A stretch of 64,000 nt of DNA from Cavia porcellus (Eukaryota; Chordata; Mammalia; Rodentia; Caviidae), in the NCBI RefSeq assembly GCF_034190915.1, contig NW_026947486.1, forward strand, positions 104,639,312 to 104,703,311, written 5' to 3'. This document shows positions 46,721-59,364 of this stretch, piece by piece. The position numbers and the translations under genes are program-made. Position 1 is the stretch's first letter. The number at the start of each line of letters is the position of its first letter. The notes under the pieces were generated by a model that had not been told where the DNA came from, searched no databases, and worked only from the letters and a program-made list of their open reading frames with translations.

Positions 46721-49700
46721 AAGAGATAAATGTAAAAATAGTAGCTGGCAAGATGAGTGCTGGGTGGAGGTATCACAAAGGACTATGGAACGTAGAGCTA
46801 GCTAGTCACTGGAGAAACTTTTGTTTAGTAAGAGTACCCTGGGCTTGAATGTAAAAACCATTTTATCCTGAGGGGCACTAGAAAAACTGAGCTATGAATA
46901 ATAGGCTATTCGTAACAGAAATGGTGCACATTTGCTGAATTCCCAGTAATGCAGGTTCCCAGTAATGTTTATGGGTCTTAACATACACCAATGTGCAGAA
47001 TAGGAAGAACTCCTATATGTAAATACTACAGGTGTTGCAGTGGAAACAACAGTGACTTTGTGGGAAGTTTCCTAGGAAGGCTGTCTTTGGGCTACAGTAG
47101 TTCCTCAAAGCAGACAGCAACATAGAACAAGAACCACTCTGCAGTACTACCTCTTGGATGGCAAAGAGTTCAACTGAGCTTTCTAAAGGAACAGAGCACA
47201 GCACTTTCGGGTTCATATGACAACCAGGGAATGGCAACACTTGCGACAGCCACTCTACATCTGAAGATACCAGATGCATGTGGGGTTGCAAATCTGGCAG
47301 ATGGCTGGAGGTCACTAACTGGATGCTACTGGAAAAAATATGGAAGGTGGAGGGCAGAGCATCCCTTCAAGTTCCTATTCAGTAACTACTAAAGGGTGAA
47401 ATAAATGACAGAGTCCTCTGATCCTCAGAAAATAGGCACAGTGTCCAGAAAAAGAGAAGCCTGGGCGATCCTAATTTGGGAACATTATGAAGTATCATCA
47501 TCGCACAAATGCTAGACACAGAAAGGAAGAAAGTGCAAGCTATAGATGTTATTAATATCTAAGGCCTAATGATCTCAACTGGACAGATAGAACTGAATGA
47601 AATGATGTTTTGTATTTAATGGCCCCTACTTAAGCTTATCAGATTTGGTAGTATTTCACAGCTCACCCTATAGAAAAAGGAGCTCAACTCCCAACTACAG
47701 GTAAAATGATTTCTACACATTGTTGTTATTCAAGGAAGTCTTAATCTTTAGAAATTATAGGAACTCAATTTCAGCAAAAAGAAAGCTAATTATATATTTA
47801 TTGACTGTTTACAGACAGGGCATTATATTACTAGATTCCTGGGAACAAATGAAAGATTTAGTTGAAGCATTATTTTTAGTTTTGATCTTCTAAGGTCACA
47901 TTTGTAATGGAAAAACTCAATCGACTAACTTAAAAATCAGTATGTGCCTGCATCCACTATTTAAGTAGAATTAAGTCATTCCATGTTCTTCAGTGATCTT
48001 ATCAGAACCACTAACAGATATTGCTCTAGCATCCACAGTTTTCTCACCAGAAGAGCAGCAAAAGATGGGCATTTGCCCTTATCCCTAAATAACTAATATT
48101 AGCTTATGCCTCAAGCTATATGGGTCTGCATAAACTATTGGAAAAGTTTTACAATCTGACCTGGTTATACAATAATATTGCCTATTATGCGACACTGCCT
48201 ACATTTTATTACCCTAATTTTCCACTTCAAGGTTATGGCTAAAGGTAACCAAATCTTGCACTGAAAACTAGGCTTTATGCTGGCTTACTCTGACAGCCAT
48301 ACCAGAAATTCAGTTTATTTCTCAGCATTTTGCTGGTTGTACTACAAAACAATCCTCCAATATGCTACAAACCTGAAATACTACTGTAGGTCTTTGATGA
48401 CTCTGTTTCTTCCTCAGTTATTATACAAGAGAATTCTAATGAAAATTTTACTTTATGGATTTGCTTCTGATTTTTTTCTGGCTTCTGATTTTTTAAATGG
48501 CAAGTTCACAATTCAAATATTTAGTATGTGTTTATTATGCCTAATTGGTCATTTTCCTTTCCTGAAGATTGGTAATGAAAAGCCTGAGACTGAAATAAGC
48601 TCCCACTTGCAATTGTAAAGCCTTACCGAAACAAAACCAGCTAATGAAGTTGAGCATTTAGACTTCACCAGGAATATAATACTTGTGTTCAGGAGGGAGG
48701 GGTGCTATTTATAAGATAGAAGTAAATAAATTTTTTACGTTCAAGTAATTATCCTTAGTAACCTTCCAAATGGTCAAAAAAATGTGACCCTCTTAAAACA
48801 GACAAGTTTCCTTTAAAGAAAAGTGTAAGCAAGTTCGACCAGCAATTACTAACGGAAATTGCCTTCATTTCAACAACTATCAGCTAGGTCACATAGCACA
48901 TACAAGCCACTAATCCTTAAAACCTAATTTCCTTTCATATGGATGCTTAAATGAAAGCAACTCACTAATCCAATTATTCTAATTGTACTTTTTAAATTAA
49001 AGTTTATGATTTATTGAGGCTAGGTAGATAATTCAAAAATCACATGTAGGACAAATTTGAATCCAGTTTATGAATATGGAAGAATAATCATTCTTATATG
49101 GTAGTGCAGGAAATAAATGTTCAGTTTGTCTGGAAAATGTTTAAACATTCAGGTGTCTGGAGTAGTTCATATTCAAGTCCAGTTTACAGTCTCTTAGACT
49201 GAGGAGTTCTAAGAAGGAAACTTGGATCTTTGAAGGATCCAGCAGGTTCCCTCACTGAAGTTTTGAAAAATGTTTTAAGCCCTCAGGTTTCAGAATTTAT
49301 ACAGTGGGGAGATACTATTGATTTCTCCCCTTACAAGGGAATAGATGATGAATATTATTACTCAACGACTATATAACTGCTGTTTATTTCTAAAAATTAT
49401 TCAATAAAGAAGTTACTTTTTTAAATGTGAGTAAATCTTCATCTCCTGCATATTCTGACAAATACCTAAAGTTGAAAGAAACCCCCACATCACACTTCAC
49501 TGATATGTCAAAATAGAGGATCTTAACTCGAACTGATGGGGAAATACTGGCTTGCTTTTTCTATCAAACTTCTATCTTGAAAGTTGGTCTTCTTATCTCT
49601 CTAATCCTTCTGTTATTTGAAGGATATGAGCAATGGCTTAGAAAAATGAATGGCACACATTCACCATCACATTAATACCTTCTAAAGCAATGAGCCAAAA

Positions 49701-50051
49701 ATGTTCCACAGAGACTCAAAAAATATTGAGTGCAAAATGGCTATCATAAACTGACCGTTCTTATTTTCATAAGCCATATACTTTTACTAATTTGATGCAT
49801 AACTGTAGTGTTTCTCTCGAAGGAAGCTGTCACATAGGTTATTAACCCAATGCTGGTGAGAAGAGATAAAATTTAACTGAATTTCTATCCTAACTCATAA
49901 AAGTAACTCATTATTTCAGAAGTGAAATGCTATAGCTTTCTCTGACAACCCTGTGGGCTGCAAACACATGTGAGTGGCCTCACAGACCTTTTAAGCCCGC
50001 TTACCTACTTTTAAAATATTTTAAAAGTTGATAGTCACACATAGTCCAGCA

Positions 50052-50350
50052 CAGTGATGGCGAATCATTTAGAGACTGAGTGCCCAAACTGCAACCCAAA
50101 ACCCACTGATTTATTGCCAAGTGCCAACACCGTGGTGAAACTTGAAGACTGAGGTTTTAGTTTAGCAAAAGCAACTCACACATTGACATCTAAAAGAAAA
50201 ACACACTAAGTTGTCAATGATACAAATAGCTTTTTTATTGAATGGTAAAAGTTTGCATCCGGCATCCTCTTATCCGATGCTCAGGTGCTGAAAGAGAGGG
50301 TCTCTCAACAGGCTCTTCAACACTGGTCTGGCAAATGAAGCCAATGATTT
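50052..50350 (+). mobile_element. hAT-like transposon end (family uncertain)
   Basis: Starts 'cagtgatggcgaatcattta', a terminal-repeat form shared by SPIN/OC1-like hAT transposons (CAGTGRTGGCGAA). The following text, 'gagtgcccaaactgcaaccc', is unlike the surrounding intron. The opposite end and the 8-bp target duplication were not found, so the right limit is a guess. Confidence 0.35.
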
Positions 50351-53300
50351 GAAGTGGCCTTCCTAAAAGTTCTCTATGACACACATTTTACTTGACTGTT
50401 GAATTCTCTATGTAAGATATACTTCATTTTTAGAATCAAGTGGTTTGAAATACATCATATTTGGGAAATTACATGATGAATAAATAATCACTTTAGTATT
50501 TACTTTAAGAATAGAAGCAGGAAAAATCATGTCTACTCCAAATATCACCTTACATGAGGCAAAGGTGTAACAGAAACATATTTGAGGTGGTCTGCCCCCC
50601 TTGCATACAATACACTGGGTTGTATATAGTGATACAGTCACGAAATCTATCACTACACAGTAATGAGTGTATCGGAGGAGTTTGGATTAGTTAATAGGTA
50701 GCATCAGTTATTTGCCTAGGTGTTATTTTCCTTGCCCGGCTCCCTATCACAGCTATCTTACCAAACTTCCTCCTTTTGTTGCACACTAAATAAATAAGAG
50801 CTTGGGAAAGTTGATTAGGAACAGTGTGACCCTCAAATGTCATCCTCACAGATGCCTGGTGCTCTTTTACAATTGGCATTTGTGAATGCAGTGATGGTCT
50901 TCTCTGTACTTCTTACATAAATATGAAACTGTGATTCTATTTCTTTACACAGAGACCTCAAATTGAGGAAGGATCTAATTTTCTAAGCTGCGACATTGAA
51001 TCTGGGTGTTTTCCGATTCTCTGGAGATGAAGTATTTCACTGCAAGGAGATTACTTCATCCTATTATATGCTCCCCATACTAGGAGGTCCAGAAGGCATC
51101 ATGCTTCTGTTTGGAGGTTGTCCTCATTTCTCATATGTTTTTCTGTTTTCACCAGTAATTTCAGACAGTAATGAAATTTTTCTGCATTACATTATTTTGG
51201 CTAAAAATGACAGGGAGAATTGGCATAGTAGGTAAGAAAGAAAGGTTGGAAATAGTTGAACATCAACAGCTCCTGTTTTTTTTTCCCCCCTCAGGTAGTT
51301 TGTCATTTCCATGTGTTTCATTCTCCAACAATAGTTTTGTTTGATTTTATTTGATAATTGGGATATAATGAGAAACTGAATCAAGCTGTGAAAATGTTCA
51401 TGACAAACTCTCACTGAGATACTTTCTTTAAATTCGATGCAAATTAATCAGTGAGCTCTAACCTTTATCACCTTAGTCTCCAGGGACCATAAAGCTCACT
51501 CCTCAGTAAAAAGTCTAATCTGTATATTAACTGAGGTTTGCTTCTCTCTGGAGAAGGTAGAAAAACAACTGCAGATGAACAATATAAGAAATGAGGGAAT
51601 TTGCATTTACATAAAGCCTCATCCGAGGCTATGTGAGCAATATAAAAAAACGCACATTAGGAAAGTTGAAATTCATGAAGTCCTAGTGATGTGTCCCTGA
51701 ACTGTATAGGTCTGGTATGGAATGAAACACTTCCTGAGCACTGACAAAATCAAATCCATTGTTCTTTCAATTTCATTATTTTTTCCTATAAAATAGCTCC
51801 TTTTCAGGCAAGAGTGCACTGGGAAGTAATGGCAGCACAATAAAAACAAAAATGTTCCCAGTTAACAGTGAATGATTAAAGTGTCTCGGTAGCAGTCAAT
51901 ATGGTTCCATATTCTTGCTGTGTGAAAAAGAAGATGACTTTGGACTATGCTTCAGCTATCGCTTGAATACACACTGTTCAGCATGAGAAAATCAGCTTAC
52001 TAAATAATGCTTCCTAAAAAGCATCCGATATTAAACGTCGCTAGCAGTAACACATGCTGAATCCATGTCCAGAAACTCCATTTTTAAGTGGAATGAAACA
52101 TATGCCATGGCAGAGGAAGAAAATGTGTTCCAGGTAAAAGGGTACATCTGACTCAGAAAAGTGTGTTTTGATTCTACTTAAAAGTTGTTCCTAAATACTA
52201 AAAGCAGCAAGAGCTGCTTCAATTTTGCATTTGTTAATTGTTTCTAAACTATTTTGCAATTTTAAAAAATGCAGTATGCTAATGGTATAAGCATTAAGAA
52301 GGAGGAATGGCTTGTAGGTAGCTCTTTCCAGGTCCAAAGAATGAATCAGCTGTGATTCTAAGGCTCTGCTGCCTACCATAGCTGCTAGCTGCTATCAACC
52401 AGGCAGTTGACAACAGAGAAGTCAGGGTGTCCCTTTACTGTTGAAGGCTTTTGGCCTTCATATTTCTTTTTTAATTGTCCAACCCAAAGTCTTATTCATG
52501 ATTTATAAACTACTTGTGCTTTATAAAGAGTTCCAGCTTAGATAAGATTATTTCTCCTCTATCCCCAAAGGCTAGATTCCATATTAATGTACAAAGTACC
52601 TCACATGTAGTTCTCTTTTGAGTTCTATATAGTACAACATGATATTCACGGCAAGAACTTATCTTCCTCATTGTATTTCACTTAGGTGAATTATATTAAG
52701 ACTGTGTATTTTCTGAGCTTGCTCTGAAGAGAGCAGTAATTTGGAAATATGATAAGGTTGGTATGAGAGTAGGGCAGGCACTCCAGTCTACATTTTCAAT
52801 GTTCTATGCTTCACTCGGGATCATTTCAGCTGAAACCTCAATCACTCCAGAGTCACAGTGGGGAAGCCCTATGGAACGTTCTGCAGCATCTTCTGTGATT
52901 CACCTGTCTCTTCAGTATTCTTTGTCATCTGATCATCCAGTAAGCTAATTTAGATCTCATTTAGCACACCCCCAAGGCTGCTCTTACAAACAGGCAGCTG
53001 CTGCTAGAGCATCTTCTTAAATGACTCCATAAATGAATAAGTAAAGAGTATGGCTGTTCCAGTGGCCTATTTTGGCTCAGTGGTACAATATCCCAGCTGG
53101 CGAATTCCCCAGGAAGTAACCACTACAAGAACAATCTGTTTGATTGATGCAGTGAAGTCTGAACATTGCTATGCCATGAAACTCGCTATCCAGATTGCGA
53201 GGAAAGTCTGGCTAGGAACCATTGAGGAAGTAATGTGAAAGCCCACCTTACATTTCTCTTTCTGCCTACGGATCCCTAAAAAGCTCAAAGTTATTCCAAA

Positions 53301-53790
53301 TTATTAGTCAGGTCTGCAATGTTGTATTAAGTATCTATAAGTCTCCAAAAGATACATCATTCATTTGTTTCAGTTAAATTGATTTCATTTCAGGGAATTT
53401 AGGAGAAAATATTCATAAAAGCAAACTGTAAATTTCAACTGAATAAAATGAAGTTGTTAGAAGAGAGATCAAATACCATTAATCTTTAAAAACTAACGAG
53501 AGAGATAGAGACAGAGACAGAGGGGGGAGGACTAGGGAGGGAAGGAGCAAAAGAGAGAGAGAACAAATAAATTAAAGAATTAACTTAAGAAAATAAGCTT
53601 TCCACAGATGGCTGGTTATGGAACAACTTGGCAGTTAGAAAATGCCAGGAGGATTTCCTACATAGGGCCAAGAAAAACGAGTTTACCTCTTTTAAAAGAA
53701 ATAGTGGCAGAAGGACCAAGGAATAGGGAGAAGTTGAGGGGGAGGGGGAAGAAGGGAGAGGGAAGAGTAAGAAAGGATAGAGAGAGAGAA

Positions 53791-53821
<31 letters not shown>

Positions 53822-55215
53822 TAGAGACAGAGAGACAGAGAGCGATTTGGATCTCTGTCTTTCTCTACTACTAGCCAACAATGGTCTGGATCAAATAATT
53901 CAGACAATTCAGTATATAATATCTCATTTGGCTCAGAGAAGTCCAAAGCAATAAAAGAATAAGCAAGAAATTCCCTATATCTTTTCCCACCTTCTTCCCC
54001 ACTGTTCCAGTCTCTTACTGCTATCTTGTTTTTAAACTCAATGTACGCTGACCTTGACACTCAAGGACATGCTAGTTCCAAGGAGCTCCCTGGAAGTGGA
54101 AAAACAGTCAAGCTGTCTTGCTTGCAGGAAAGGGGCTCTTGATGCACTGTTACAGTTTCCTCCGTTAGTCCCTTCATAGCCTGGTAGCTCTGGAGAATAC
54201 ATTCCATCTTAAAGTTTCTAGACATCACTCCAACACAAGGTATTTGCCTAAACTTGCCTCATTCCTAACTAATGATAAGGAGCAAAGCCAGGCTAATACT
54301 TCCCTGGTCCGATGAGGCATGGAAACCTGTGTCAATGTTCCTTCAATTATCCCAGTGATTCTACTCCCATCTGCCAATTGGTTCAAGTCAGGGCTCTTAT
54401 GAACTCAAGTTATTCTTGATCTGACTATGTAATTAAGTCTGTTGCATCCCTGTGCACTGAACAACCATTACCGCTACTTACAGTTATTAGTAGAATTCCT
54501 GATTGGGTTGAGGGGATTGTAGAAGAGCTGATACCTGTGCCTCTTAAGCAGACGCAGGGAAACTAATTTTGGAAGCCTTCAAGAACATTTGCAATGCAAT
54601 GTATCTACAACATACTCTTCTGGCTGGGCCTTTCGAAATGTACCCTAAGAATTGAGCACACTGTAATTAATCCCCAAGCATTAATCCTAAGCAAAGGGAT
54701 AATATAAATATATTTCATTCCCATTTATGAATAACATAAATAGATTATTTTGCAGTTGATGTTTTAGTACAGTATTCCATAAGTGCTCATTCGAGGAAGG
54801 CAGTTTAGCTGAGACATAATTATATTTAATTCTTGAAAGAAAAAGTCTCTACCCTTTAATGTAAAACAAGTGGCTAAAGTATGTGCCTGACTACTTTTTA
54901 AATAGGCACCAGGATAAAACAAAGCAGGAAATGGTGCTGTCTTAAGATAAACAAGAACGAAAATCTACTGTGAAGAGATACAATGACAATCATAATATTA
55001 ACTAAATATGAGCTGATACAAAAGAGGAACACACATGATCAGTTGTTTCCCAGGTAATTAGGTGCAAAGGTACTCTTTCCATTGTTTGTTATCTTAATAT
55101 GAAGTCTACTTTTAAGATGTTTTGATAGGGAGGTTTTGTCCTATGATCCTGGGTAACCCGCTTATCCACATCCTGATATCAAGATGTTCCAACTCTGAAT
55201 GACAACAGTCTATAC
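50351..55215. other. Intronic, mostly unique
   Basis: No gene recognised across 4.9 kb. It contains GA-rich tracts (53495-53570, 53778-53842). The open frames at 53585-54060 are produced by the GA repeat. Confidence 0.3.
53778..53842. repeat. (GA)n / (GACA)n simple repeat
   Basis: GA dinucleotides interrupted by GACAGA units. The preceding 53740-53777 is also purine-rich. Confidence 0.9.
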
Positions 55216-55296
55216 CAGTGGTGGTGAACCTATGGCACAGACGCTCCCAGTGGGCTGTTTCTATCATTGAAAGCTATGAAAGTTTCACCATCCCTG
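55216..55296. mobile_element. Short hAT-like MITE
   Basis: An 81-bp segment with inverted ends: 'cagtggtggtgaacct' at the left and, read from the right on the opposite strand, 'cagggatggtgaaact', about 12 of 16 identical. The left flank gtctatac and right flank gtctcccc share 5 of 8 bases, as expected for a decayed 8-bp hAT target duplication. Too short to encode anything. Confidence 0.45.
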
Positions 55297-55624
55297 GTCT
55301 CCCCTCCCTAAACTACTCAAGGAAAGCAGTGCATTTCTTTCATTTCAATAAAAGACTGAGTTGCTAAATCACTATATAAACATTCTCAAAAAGGATCTAA
55401 TAACTAACAATATTTTTGTAGGTATAATAAATAGCACATTTACATTCCTGAAAGGAAAACAGTGTTATTGTTAGGATCTAACCATACCCAGTTTTCTGCT
55501 AATGAATAAGCTAATCAGAATGCTATAGCCTCTTGCGGTATGATCTTAAAATTTGTGCAGTGAGGGGATATCTGAATAAGAGGTATTACAGTAAAACAAA
55601 ACTTGGACATGGAAAAATGTACTA

Positions 55625-55830
55625 GAAAGGGTACTGATTTGGATTCAGAAGACTTGATTTCAAATCTCAATATTTCCTCATATTTATTAAGTATGTATCC
55701 TTTGGAAAATCATGTAATTTCTGTGAGCATCCAATTATCCATAAGGAAACAATAGTAATTCCTTCCCAATATATCTACAATATGTGGGAATATGTGAATC
55801 ATTACTATTATATATGACTATGCATAACTT
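55625..55830 (+). mobile_element. MIR SINE, sense
   Basis: 'gatttggattcagaagactt' and 'gatttcaaatctcaatattt', then 'gtatcctttggaaaatcatg', 'taatttctgtgagcatccaa' and a 'caatagtaattccttcc' tail, follow the MIR layout. Confidence 0.65.
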
Positions 55831-56130
55831 GCACACAAAAGATCATTATTAACTATTCAGTCTCCCAACACTTTTTCAGTGATTCAAATGCCTTATTTAG
55901 ATATGGATGTTACACACAGCTGGAGTTGAACAATTTCTGGTTCCTAAAAACAAAATAAAATAAACAGAAAACAATACTATTACATTTAGTCATTCAAATG
56001 ATAAGTAAGAACAATTTATTATATGAGCTAATATCCACAATGAAAAAGGAGCCTTTGAAGACAGTGCTTCTAAGTATCTATATATCTTTATATAAGTATA
56101 AGAGAGTAGGAGACAGAGACAGATAGAGAT

Positions 56131-56131
<1 letters not shown>

Positions 56132-56188
<57 letters not shown>
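56132..56188. repeat. (GA)n microsatellite
   Basis: About 57 bp of GA dinucleotides with one AAAG interruption. Confidence 0.95.
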
Positions 56189-56189
<1 letters not shown>

Positions 56190-56249
56190 ACACAAACCAG
56201 CTACTCATAGGATCAGCAATATATTAACACTGATTTTCTTTGGTTAAGG

Positions 56250-56830
56250 AAAATTTTTCTACAAATACACTTTATATTTTTTCAAATTTTCTACAAGTAA
56301 CATTACATTGATAAACATAAAAATACACAAAAGCTGCACTGAGAGAGTCAGTCTCTTTCTGAGGGGAACATCAAGGGGGAAGGGAAGTTGCCAGATTCAA
56401 TTTGAAACCAATAATTTTGTTCAACCTCAAACTGCAAGGGTTACAAGAACATTTTTATTGCTGAGTAAAAAGACATCAAACTTGAGTTTCTTCTGAACAT
56501 GGCACTGGTTTAGTAAGGCAGATTCCACGTGAAGCAGTTTGAAATGGGTCTCGGTCAGCCTTTGCCATGCCGTGGTAGCCTGTGCCCTCTGTATGGGAAA
56601 CCCTGCCCTGCGCTCCCTTCAGTAAGCACACAGATAGAGTGCAGACCAGGGTCTCCCAACAGCAGCTGGGTCAGCGTTTCACTCCAGCCTGGCTCTCATC
56701 AGCTGTAGGGCTATGTTTGAAATGGATGGCTTGACGACCTTTTCCTTGGGAACTGTTGTGCTTCAGTGCTGGACACCGGCTATTGAGGGCAGACTGTGGC
56801 TTTGTGGATCACAAGGTCCTGGTCAATGAC
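56250..56830 (-). other. GC-richer low-repeat block around mir-504
   Basis: This island stands out from the AT-rich intron and is free of repeat signatures. It contains the mir-504 hairpin near its centre-right. On the minus strand, 'agcaataaaaatgttcttgt' (AATAAA at about 56455-56460) lies downstream of the hairpin. It may be conserved primary-transcript or regulatory sequence. No protein-coding frame is convincing. Confidence 0.45.
56584..56666 (-). ncRNA. MIR504: mir-504 precursor hairpin
   Basis: The 83-nt stem-loop lies on the minus strand, within and co-oriented with the FGF13 intron, as in other mammals. The 5' arm (56633-56654) carries the 22-nt miR-504-5p starting AGACCCTGGTCTGC, which matches the known mature sequence in full as I recall it. 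The 3' arm (56597-56617) carries miR-504-3p as GGGAGCGCAGGGCAGGG. Its sixth base is C where the human form has U, turning an A-U pair with the 5p strand into an A-C mismatch. The terminal loop reads TGTGTGCTTACTGAA. The miRNA is probably processed from FGF13 pre-mRNA or an independent intronic transcript. The 5p seed (nucleotides 2-8) is intact. Confidence 0.95.
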
Positions 56831-58006
56831 TGTGCTTTAGAACTTCATATGTATATTATAAATGCAACTTCATAAAACCAAAATATGACAGTTTAATACA
56901 CGATAGGTGCCCTGTAGCCTTCTAAGAATTATAGGCTGCTATATATTTCCCTGAAGTCAACATGTCATTATACAGACTGTGAGAGCAAATAATATGAAAC
57001 ATTATTTCAGTACACTTAACACTGTACATGCTGCACAGATAACATCTTTTTGAATCCTCTGAAGAATCCTACTGACCTGTACTATATCCCTACCGTTTTA
57101 TAAATGAAAAAAGTAACATAAGAAATAAATCTTTTGCCACAAATTGTAACCCTTACAAATAATGATCTGGGTTTCAAACCCACATAAGCTGGCAAAACCC
57201 TGCATCTTAACTAACTGCAAGCAAATTGTATGCCTCTGTTATTAATGCCGCCGGACCTTGCTTCACCCCAGGATATCAAAAGGTTATTGCCACAAGGTGA
57301 GCAGGAAGGTTATTCTTTTCTGTTGCAGAGATAGGGACAATGATTCCATGTTACCTGTTTGGAGGATGAATTGCCATTAGTGATAGGTAAATGTGTGGTG
57401 GCCAGTTGGGTGGGTCTATATGTCTGGCTCTTGGGAGGGAACAGAACCACAAGGATACGTTTAACCATCTGGAGGGTATGTGTAGAATAAAAGACAGCAG
57501 GGAGGTCAGAAACTAGGGAAGAGATGAAGAGGAAAAATCAAAAGAAAAGCAGCAGAGAGAAAGCGGTGTTATGAAAGCTAAAAGAAGAGCTGGTTTGAAT
57601 GAAGAGGAAGTAACTGACTTGATCCAGGAAGAAAAAATAAGGTAACAAAAAATAAAGAAAGGACTGAAGGGAACAATGGATTTTACTTAAAGGCCACTGA
57701 TGACTTCAGCAAGAGGAGTTGAGAGATGATGATAAGGGCAGAGAATAGATGGAAAAGAGCTGAGAAATTCGTAAGCAAATGAAAAATGAAGAAAGCAATG
57801 GTAAAGCTGGCTGTTAGGCATCAAAGGAATGAAACAACTTGAAAGTCTGAGTATGAATTGGACTTTCAGAAAGGATTTTTTAGCATAGTTCTAAACTATG
57901 TGTACACCAATAGGAAACAATTAATATTTTGGGAAGTTGTAAAAATGCAGGAAAAACAGTAAGGATGTATGTAGATCCACAGGCCTTTGTGAAGGGACGG
58001 AATTCT
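56831..58006. other. Intronic, nothing recognised
   Basis: Unique sequence. Purine-rich from 57500 to 57800, with no gene, RNA or named repeat recognised. Confidence 0.3.
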
Positions 58007-58018
58007 GACAGACAGACA

Positions 58019-58109
<91 letters not shown>
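58007..58109. repeat. (CAGA)(CA)n(GA)n compound microsatellite
   Basis: Three CAGA units, about 38 bp of CA, then about 50 bp of GA. This compound repeat is responsible for the Thr-His/Arg-Glu and Ser-Leu/Cys-Val frames on the two strands. Confidence 0.95.
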
Positions 58110-58110
<1 letters not shown>

Positions 58111-59364
58111 TTAGCTGTGAAAGGGAAGTGCAACCCTGTTTTGGGGGACAGCTGTTGACCTATAAGGCCTTTCATGATACTGATGCTTTGATTCATTTGA
58201 TGGAAAATCTTACAACTATTCTAGTGAGTTTTGGAAAAGTAGGAAATGAATATCCGTGGGCTTAGACTGGCCCTATACAGTGCACAAAACAAGGGAATGT
58301 AACACGGATCCAATCTGTTTTAACAACTACTAATAAGCCCTTCACCAGATGCCAATCATAGACTTTTTCAACGCAGAAATTTCTTCTCCTATCTTTCTGG
58401 CATCTTCTAAATGCTGAGAATAAAATGTGACACTTCTGCATGAAAACGACATACAATCAGCCTGTAATTTGATAAGAATATATTGGAAATAGGTCACTGT
58501 ACTAATGGCGATGGGATTCTCTTCCTTCACCCTGTCCTTCCTATCTCTAAATTTCCTGAGCTCCCAAATTTCATCAGGATGTCTGCTGTGTGCATAACAA
58601 AGAACAGCATGATTTACATTTCAGCAGTCTTTTAAAAAGAGGTTTCCAGGTGCTAGAAATAAGCAGTAGAAGATCTTGTGTTTTTTCCTTTTAAATCTAA
58701 ATAGTCTGAATCTCAGTATTGCTCAACTGAACTGTTTCAAAGGCTGAAGTGTCAGAATCAGAAAAGAAAGAAGTGTGTGGGTGGGAAGATCTACATGAAA
58801 ACTTGTCATACTCTTCTTTGAGACCTGAATATGCATAGATGCAGAAAGTATAGCTTATTCTAAAGTTTTTATTGTCAGCATCAAATACAACAAAAACGCC
58901 CAGAAGATCAAATATAGGTGAAATTTGAAAACAGAGTTTATCTTTAACTTAAATAGCTCTATATCTATTAATGAGCCCCTTTCACTCCCTCCCAATATCC
59001 TTTTGGCTTCTGGGCAAAGTACAGAGTAAAATGCCATCTATTCAATTTCATTACATTGAAATCTGGAAACATTTAAAAACACAATAGGGATAAAACATTT
59101 GTAATAGTTTCTTTATACAAATAATTATAAAATAATGATATTGAAAAACAAAACTTTTAAAACTTGAAAATGATACATAAATACAAATATTTTTTTCTAA
59201 GAATAATAAGGGAAACAATTCATCAACAGAGGACTGGTAAGCAAATTACTTTACATACACATAACAGAATAGTATGCAACTTTTAAAAATAAAAACATAC
59301 ATTTTTGACCCAGAAATATGTTCACACAGTACAAGTTTAAAAAACAAGTTACAGAATAGCACAC
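58110..59364. other. Intronic, nothing recognised
   Basis: AT-rich unique sequence. Two small overlapping minus frames (58262-58530) show no domain. Confidence 0.3.

Larger units (their letters stand above)
45166..50051. other. Intronic, mostly unique with small relics
   Basis: No gene recognised. It includes an (AAAAG)n tract (45697-45734), a short (GGAT)n near 46025, and an old repeat at 46575-46720 that resembles the one at 60515-60640. The 113-codon plus frame at 48277-48618 is rich in Leu, Phe and Tyr, as expected of AT-rich non-coding DNA. Confidence 0.3.

Noticed and set aside
53585..54060. Arg/Glu-rich plus frame and Ser/Leu-rich minus frames
   Set aside because: Generated by the GA-rich simple repeat at 53778-53842 and its purine-rich flank.
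56250..56850. Processed protein-coding pseudogene on the minus strand, suggested by GC content and an AATAAA
   Set aside because: No protein frame could be recognised, and the presence of mir-504 explains conservation-like composition better.
57921..58196. Ser-Leu and Cys-Val repeat protein on the minus strand
   Set aside because: A translation of the compound CA/GA microsatellite.
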